Shown: in pieces, positions 61,277 through 64,000 of the stretch
Layout of the letters: each line of letters starts with the position of its first letter
Numbering within the stretch: the stretch's first letter is position 1
Origin: Thioclava arctica
Lineage (GTDB): Bacteria; Pseudomonadota; Alphaproteobacteria; Rhodobacterales; Rhodobacteraceae
NCBI RefSeq assembly: GCF_040892615.1
Contig: NZ_JBFRYC010000001.1
Span: 512,433 to 576,432 of the forward strand
DNA: 64,000 bases
Direction of reading: 5' to 3'
The notes under the pieces: generated by a model
What the model was told of the DNA's origin: nothing
Seen by the model: only the letters and a program-made list of their open reading frames with translations
Databases searched by the model: none
Made by a program: the position numbers and the translations under genes

Positions 61277-62364
61277 CATGCGCGCTGCGTGACGTCTTGC
61301 GAGGCGAGCGACACCGCCTTGATCATTGCATGACACTCCAGTCCCGCGCGCAACCCAAGCGCGGCAACCGAGCGCGTGGTGAGGCGCGCCAACAGCCGTT
61401 CCTCCCCCAGCGCCAGTTGCACGAAAACCGAGGGGCCGTCGGGCGCGCCGATCGCCAGCACCGTGACGCGCAAGATATTGAGCGCCGAGACCTGCTCGGG
61501 CCGCGCCAGCGCCAGCGTCACATCCGCGCCGTGAATTTGCAGCCCCAATTGCGCACCGATCGGGGCGCTCGGCGCTTCAAGGAAAATCGCCCCGCCCGCC
61601 GTCTCGACCCGCGCCAGACCATCGCTGTCTTGCGCCACGACCCGCCCCGAAATCAGCGCTCCCGCCGCGCGTCCGCCAAAGCCCCCCGCCGCGCCCGGGT
61701 CGGCCAGCACATCGCGCGCCGGACCAAAGGCGCGCAGGTGCCCGTCCTCAAGCAGCGCGACAGAACTGGCCAGCCGCGCGACCTCGGCCGGGGCATGGCT
61801 GACATAGAGGATCGGTAGCTTGACCTCATCGCGCAGGGTCTCGAAATAGGGCAGGATCTCGGCTTTGCGCGCACTGTCGAGCGCTGCCAGCGGCTCGTCC
61901 ATCAGCAACATGCGCGGCTTGGACAACAGCGCGCGCCCCAAAGCCACCCGCGCGGCCTCGCCCCCCGACAGCGCGCCGGGACGCCGATTCAGCAGCGCGC
62001 CAAGCCCAAGCATCTCGACCGCGCGATCAAAGCGGATCACGCCGGGGCCGGGGGCGGCAAAGCGTGCGCCGTAATTCAGGTTCGCGCGCACGTCGAGATG
62101 GGGAAACAGCCGCGCCTCTTGAAAGACATAGCCGATGCGGCGGCGATAGGGGGCAAGGTTGATGCCCGCCTCTGTGTCCAGCACCACATCGCCCCCCACC
62201 GCAATGCGCCCCCAATCGGGGCGCAGTAGCCCCGAAACCGCATTCACCACCGTGCTTTTGCCCGCGCCCGAATGGCCAAACAGCGCGGTGATCCCGCCCG
62301 GCGCGTTCAGCGCCAGATCCAGCGTGAAGCCCGCGAACCGATGTTTGAGCGCAATCTCAAGCAT
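61276..62364 (-). CDS. modC: Molybdate ABC transporter ATP-binding protein
   Basis: ModC energises molybdate uptake. The 362-residue product has Walker A GHSGAGKST (about residue 30), Q-loop YVFQEARLFPHLDVRANLNYG (typical of ModC), signature LSGGEAARVALGRALLS and Walker B MLLMDEPLAALD. A C-terminal TOBE/Mop-like domain (about 290-355) binds oxyanion and can feed back on transport. The ATG overlaps the modB end by 8 bp. It is last in the modABC operon. Confidence 0.94.
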   Translation of the reverse strand: MLEIALKHRFAGFTLDLALNAPGGITALFGHSGAGKSTVVNAVSGLLRPDWGRIAVGGDVVLDTEAGINLAPYRRRIGYVFQEARLFPHLDVRANLNYGARFAAPGPGVIRFDRAVEMLGLGALLNRRPGALSGGEAARVALGRALLSKPRMLLMDEPLAALDSARKAEILPYFETLRDEVKLPILYVSHAPAEVARLASSVALLEDGHLRAFGPARDVLADPGAAGGFGGRAAGALISGRVVAQDSDGLARVETAGGAIFLEAPSAPIGAQLGLQIHGADVTLALARPEQVSALNILRVTVLAIGAPDGPSVFVQLALGEERLLARLTTRSVAALGLRAGLECHAMIKAVSLASQDVTQRA

Positions 62365-63055
62365 CGCGCCCCGCAATCCGGGCGGCAACCCGTTTGGCCA
62401 AAGCCTCTGAGACCAAAAGCGCGCCCAAGGCCAGCGTGATCGAGATCACCACCAGCTTCACCGCAGAGCCCTCGCCACCGGGCACCTGCAACGCGCTATA
62501 GATGGCCAGCGGCAGGGTCTGGGTCTGGCCGGGAATGTTGGACACGAAGGTGATCGTTGCGCCAAATTCGCCCATCGCCTTGGCAAAAGCGGTGATCGCC
62601 CCGGCAATAATGCCGGGCACGATCAGCGGCAGCGTAACGCTCACAAAGACCCAAAACCGCGACGCTCCCAGCGTGGAGGCCGCCGCCTCGAGCTTAGGGT
62701 CCACCGCCTCGATCGCCAACCGGATCGCACGCACCATCAGCGGGAATGCCATCACCCCCGCCGCCAGCGCCGCCCCCTTCCAGTCAAAGGCCAGCCGGAT
62801 ACCAATGCGCGCCAGCGCCGCCCCGATCACCCCATTGGGCGCAAAGCCCATCAACAGCAGATAGCCCGTCACAACGGGGGGCAATATCAGCGGCAGATGT
62901 ACGATCCCGTTAAGCAATCCATGCCCCACAAAGCGCCCGCGTGCCAAAGCATAGGCCACCGCGACGCCCAGCGGCAGTGAACAGGCCGTGGCCACCCCCG
63001 CCACCTTGAGCGATAGCGTCACCGCCTGCCAATCCTGTGGCGAGAGCCAACTCAC
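62357..63055 (-). CDS. modB: Molybdate ABC transporter permease
   Basis: The 232-residue permease has five membrane helices and the coupling motif EAASTLGASRFWVFVSVTLPLIVPGIIAG (about residues 120-150). FAKAMGEFGATITFVSNIPGQTQTLPLAIYS is the ModB-specific segment. The GTG start overlaps the modA stop by 4 bp (GTGA), so translation is coupled. Confidence 0.94.
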   Translation of the reverse strand: MSWLSPQDWQAVTLSLKVAGVATACSLPLGVAVAYALARGRFVGHGLLNGIVHLPLILPPVVTGYLLLMGFAPNGVIGAALARIGIRLAFDWKGAALAAGVMAFPLMVRAIRLAIEAVDPKLEAAASTLGASRFWVFVSVTLPLIVPGIIAGAITAFAKAMGEFGATITFVSNIPGQTQTLPLAIYSALQVPGGEGSAVKLVVISITLALGALLVSEALAKRVAARIAGRDA

Positions 63056-63795
63056 GGCAGAACCACGAACCCTTGGGCGCGAAAGATTTTGGCGGCTTGG
63101 GGGGTACGCAGCGCGGCATAAAAACTGCGCGCAGCTTGGCTGTCGCTCAGGCGCGCGGCGGGGTAGCGGATCGGCGGGTGGCTGCCCTTGGGGAAGGTCG
63201 TCACCACATGGACGCGCGGTTCGGCCACCGCATCGCTTTCATAGGTGATGCCATAGGGCGCGGCCCCGAGCGCCACCATCATCAGCGTGGCGCGCACATT
63301 GTCGCCCTGTGCCACATCGGGGGCGATGCCCTGCCAGAGCCCGAAATGCGCGAGCGCTGCCTTGCCATATTGACCCGCAGGCACCGCATCGACCAGCGCC
63401 ATCGCCAACTTGCCGCCCTTTAACAAGGCTTTCAGATCGAGCTCGGAGGACAGCGTGACGGGGGGGGCGCTTTCATCATGCGCGATCACCACCAGATGAT
63501 TGGCCAGCAAATCCTCGCGCGCCTTGATATCGCCCGTCTTGGCCACGACCTCCATCCAGCCGGGATTGGCCGAGATAAAGATATCGACGGGCGCCCCGGC
63601 CGCGATCTGGTGCGCCAGCGCCCCCGATCCAGCATAAGAGATATGCGCGACATTGCCGGTCTGCGCCTCCCAGCCTTGCGCCAACTCATCCAGCGCCGTC
63701 TTCATCGAGGCGGCGGCAAACACCGTTACCTCACCAGCGCGCGCGGGCAGGGCAAAACCGAGGGAGAACAACAACAGAGCGAGGAACCGGATCAT
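63052..63795 (-). CDS. modA: Molybdate-binding periplasmic protein
   Basis: This 247-residue protein has a signal peptide (MIRFLALLLFSLGFALPARAG). The type II binding fold has VTVFAAASMKTALDEL and YAGSGALAHQIAAGAPVDIFISANPGWMEVV, whose serines contact molybdate. DAVPAGQYGKAALAHFGLW and GITYESDA follow. The ATG at 63795 gives the proper signal peptide. A longer frame reaches back into the IS end and is an artefact. A palindrome lies 25 bp upstream, and the IS terminus 85 bp upstream. Confidence 0.94.
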   Translation of the reverse strand: MIRFLALLLFSLGFALPARAGEVTVFAAASMKTALDELAQGWEAQTGNVAHISYAGSGALAHQIAAGAPVDIFISANPGWMEVVAKTGDIKAREDLLANHLVVIAHDESAPPVTLSSELDLKALLKGGKLAMALVDAVPAGQYGKAALAHFGLWQGIAPDVAQGDNVRATLMMVALGAAPYGITYESDAVAEPRVHVVTTFPKGSHPPIRYPAARLSDSQAARSFYAALRTPQAAKIFRAQGFVVLP

Positions 63796-63819
63796 GGGCG
63801 CAGACCTTTTGCAAAGCCG

Positions 63820-63839
63820 ATATGTTTGAGAGAACATAT
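63820..63839. promoter_or_regulatory. Palindromic operator upstream of modA (possible Mo-box)
   Basis: ATATGTTTGAGAGAACATAT is an inverted repeat with perfect 7-bp arms and a 6-bp spacer, 25 bp before the modA start. Arm-N6-arm geometry resembles ModE/Mop-type Mo-boxes. Assignment rests on position and symmetry. Confidence 0.5.
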
Positions 63840-63879
63840 TGCATACTGTATATCTATGACAAGCCGCTTTTCGCCCGCC

Positions 63880-63897
63880 GACTCTGTTGCACAAATC
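63880..63897. repeat. Terminal inverted repeat of an IS5/IS903-like element
   Basis: GACTCTGTTGCACAAATC strongly resembles the IS903-group terminal repeat (GGCTTTGTTGAATAAATC, as I recall). It marks the left end of the element. The other end and target duplication are outside the window. Confidence 0.6.
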
Positions 63898-63933
63898 AGC
63901 TGCCGGACATAGTTCCCCTTTCCCCAGACGGAT

Positions 63934-64000
63934 TCACCCCACCTTTTTCGTGACGGGGATGCCAAGGGCGGTGTAGCCATTCAGGATCGCGATACGCACC
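63934..64000 (-). CDS. Transposase C-terminus (partial)
   Basis: The last 21 codons of a minus-strand reading frame are present, ending VRIAILNGYTALGIPVTKKVG before a TGA. The LNGYTALGIPVT wording reminds me of IS5-family transposase C-termini in alphaproteobacteria. Only the neighbouring terminal repeat supports it, so the identification is tentative. The frame continues beyond the right edge. Confidence 0.5.
   Translation of the reverse strand, partial: VRIAILNGYTALGIPVTKKVG

Larger units (their letters stand above)
63880..64000 (-). mobile_element. End of an insertion sequence (IS5 family, IS903-like), truncated by window
   Basis: Only 121 bp are visible: the terminal repeat at 63880 and, 54 bp inside it, the 3' end of a minus-strand open frame. 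Spacing between repeat and transposase stop fits this IS group. The element sits 85 bp upstream of modA. Confidence 0.55.

Noticed and set aside
1..64000. tRNA genes and CRISPR arrays
   Set aside because: No T-arm-like motif with a matching acceptor stem and no regularly spaced direct repeats were found by eye.

Overview
This is a GC-rich chromosomal segment of an alphaproteobacterium, most likely a member of the Rhodobacteraceae (Rhodobacter/Paracoccus/Thioclava-like). Several things point there: aerobic cobaltochelatase genes cobS and cobT, the alphaproteobacterial F1-ATPase zeta inhibitor next to purC, an RNase E with a large acidic insertion in its S1 domain, a split methionine-synthase type corrinoid protein, a bo-type quinol oxidase operon and an exosortase of the kind I associate with VPLPA-CTERM proteins. 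Almost all of the window is ordinary core genome. The only sign of transfer is an insertion-sequence end at the right edge.

Layout. 1-5 kb: cobT (cut by the window), a flavin reductase on the opposite strand, a small secreted protein overlapping cobS, a DUF4177 protein and a DnaJ-domain protein. 5.1-9.6 kb: a GbsR/MarR-type regulator with a degenerate DgoK-like protein, then a zinc-uptake locus (znuA divergent from zur-znuC-znuB) with two matching Zur boxes in the shared promoter. 9.6-18.5 kb: an EamA exporter, a SulP transporter, a DUF1638 protein coupled to a tiny membrane protein, a corrinoid protein, a radical SAM protein, a homocysteine methyltransferase and an MprF-like membrane protein. 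18.6-24.1 kb: ATPase zeta subunit, purC-purS-purQ and a DctB/DctD-like two-component pair whose regulator lacks the sigma-54 contact loop.

24-30 kb: a LysR regulator divergent from a five-gene branched-chain-amino-acid/amide type ABC transporter. 30-33.5 kb: rne with a long leader. 33.5-43.9 kb: tusA, ccdA, mmsA with its divergent LysR regulator, a CBS-domain protein, coaD, a YfdX protein, gap, a lone fliG, purB and several very small genes. 44-55.6 kb: an exopolysaccharide/exosortase cluster (sugar-phosphate transferase, glycosyltransferase, exosortase-EpsI fusion, TPR lipoprotein, ATPase, chain-length protein, BY-kinase) with a metallophosphatase and a single-domain response regulator on the opposite strand. 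55.9-61.2 kb: a Crp/Fnr regulator with four candidate iron-sulfur cysteines, then cyoABCD. 61.3-64 kb: modABC, with an IS5/IS903-like element ending 85 bp upstream of modA.

Functional themes are cobalamin synthesis and use, metal uptake (zinc, molybdate), purine synthesis, surface polysaccharide export and redox-controlled respiration. I see no tRNA, rRNA or CRISPR array. Start codons were chosen by ribosome-binding site, signal peptide and gene overlap, so many are shorter than the longest open frame.
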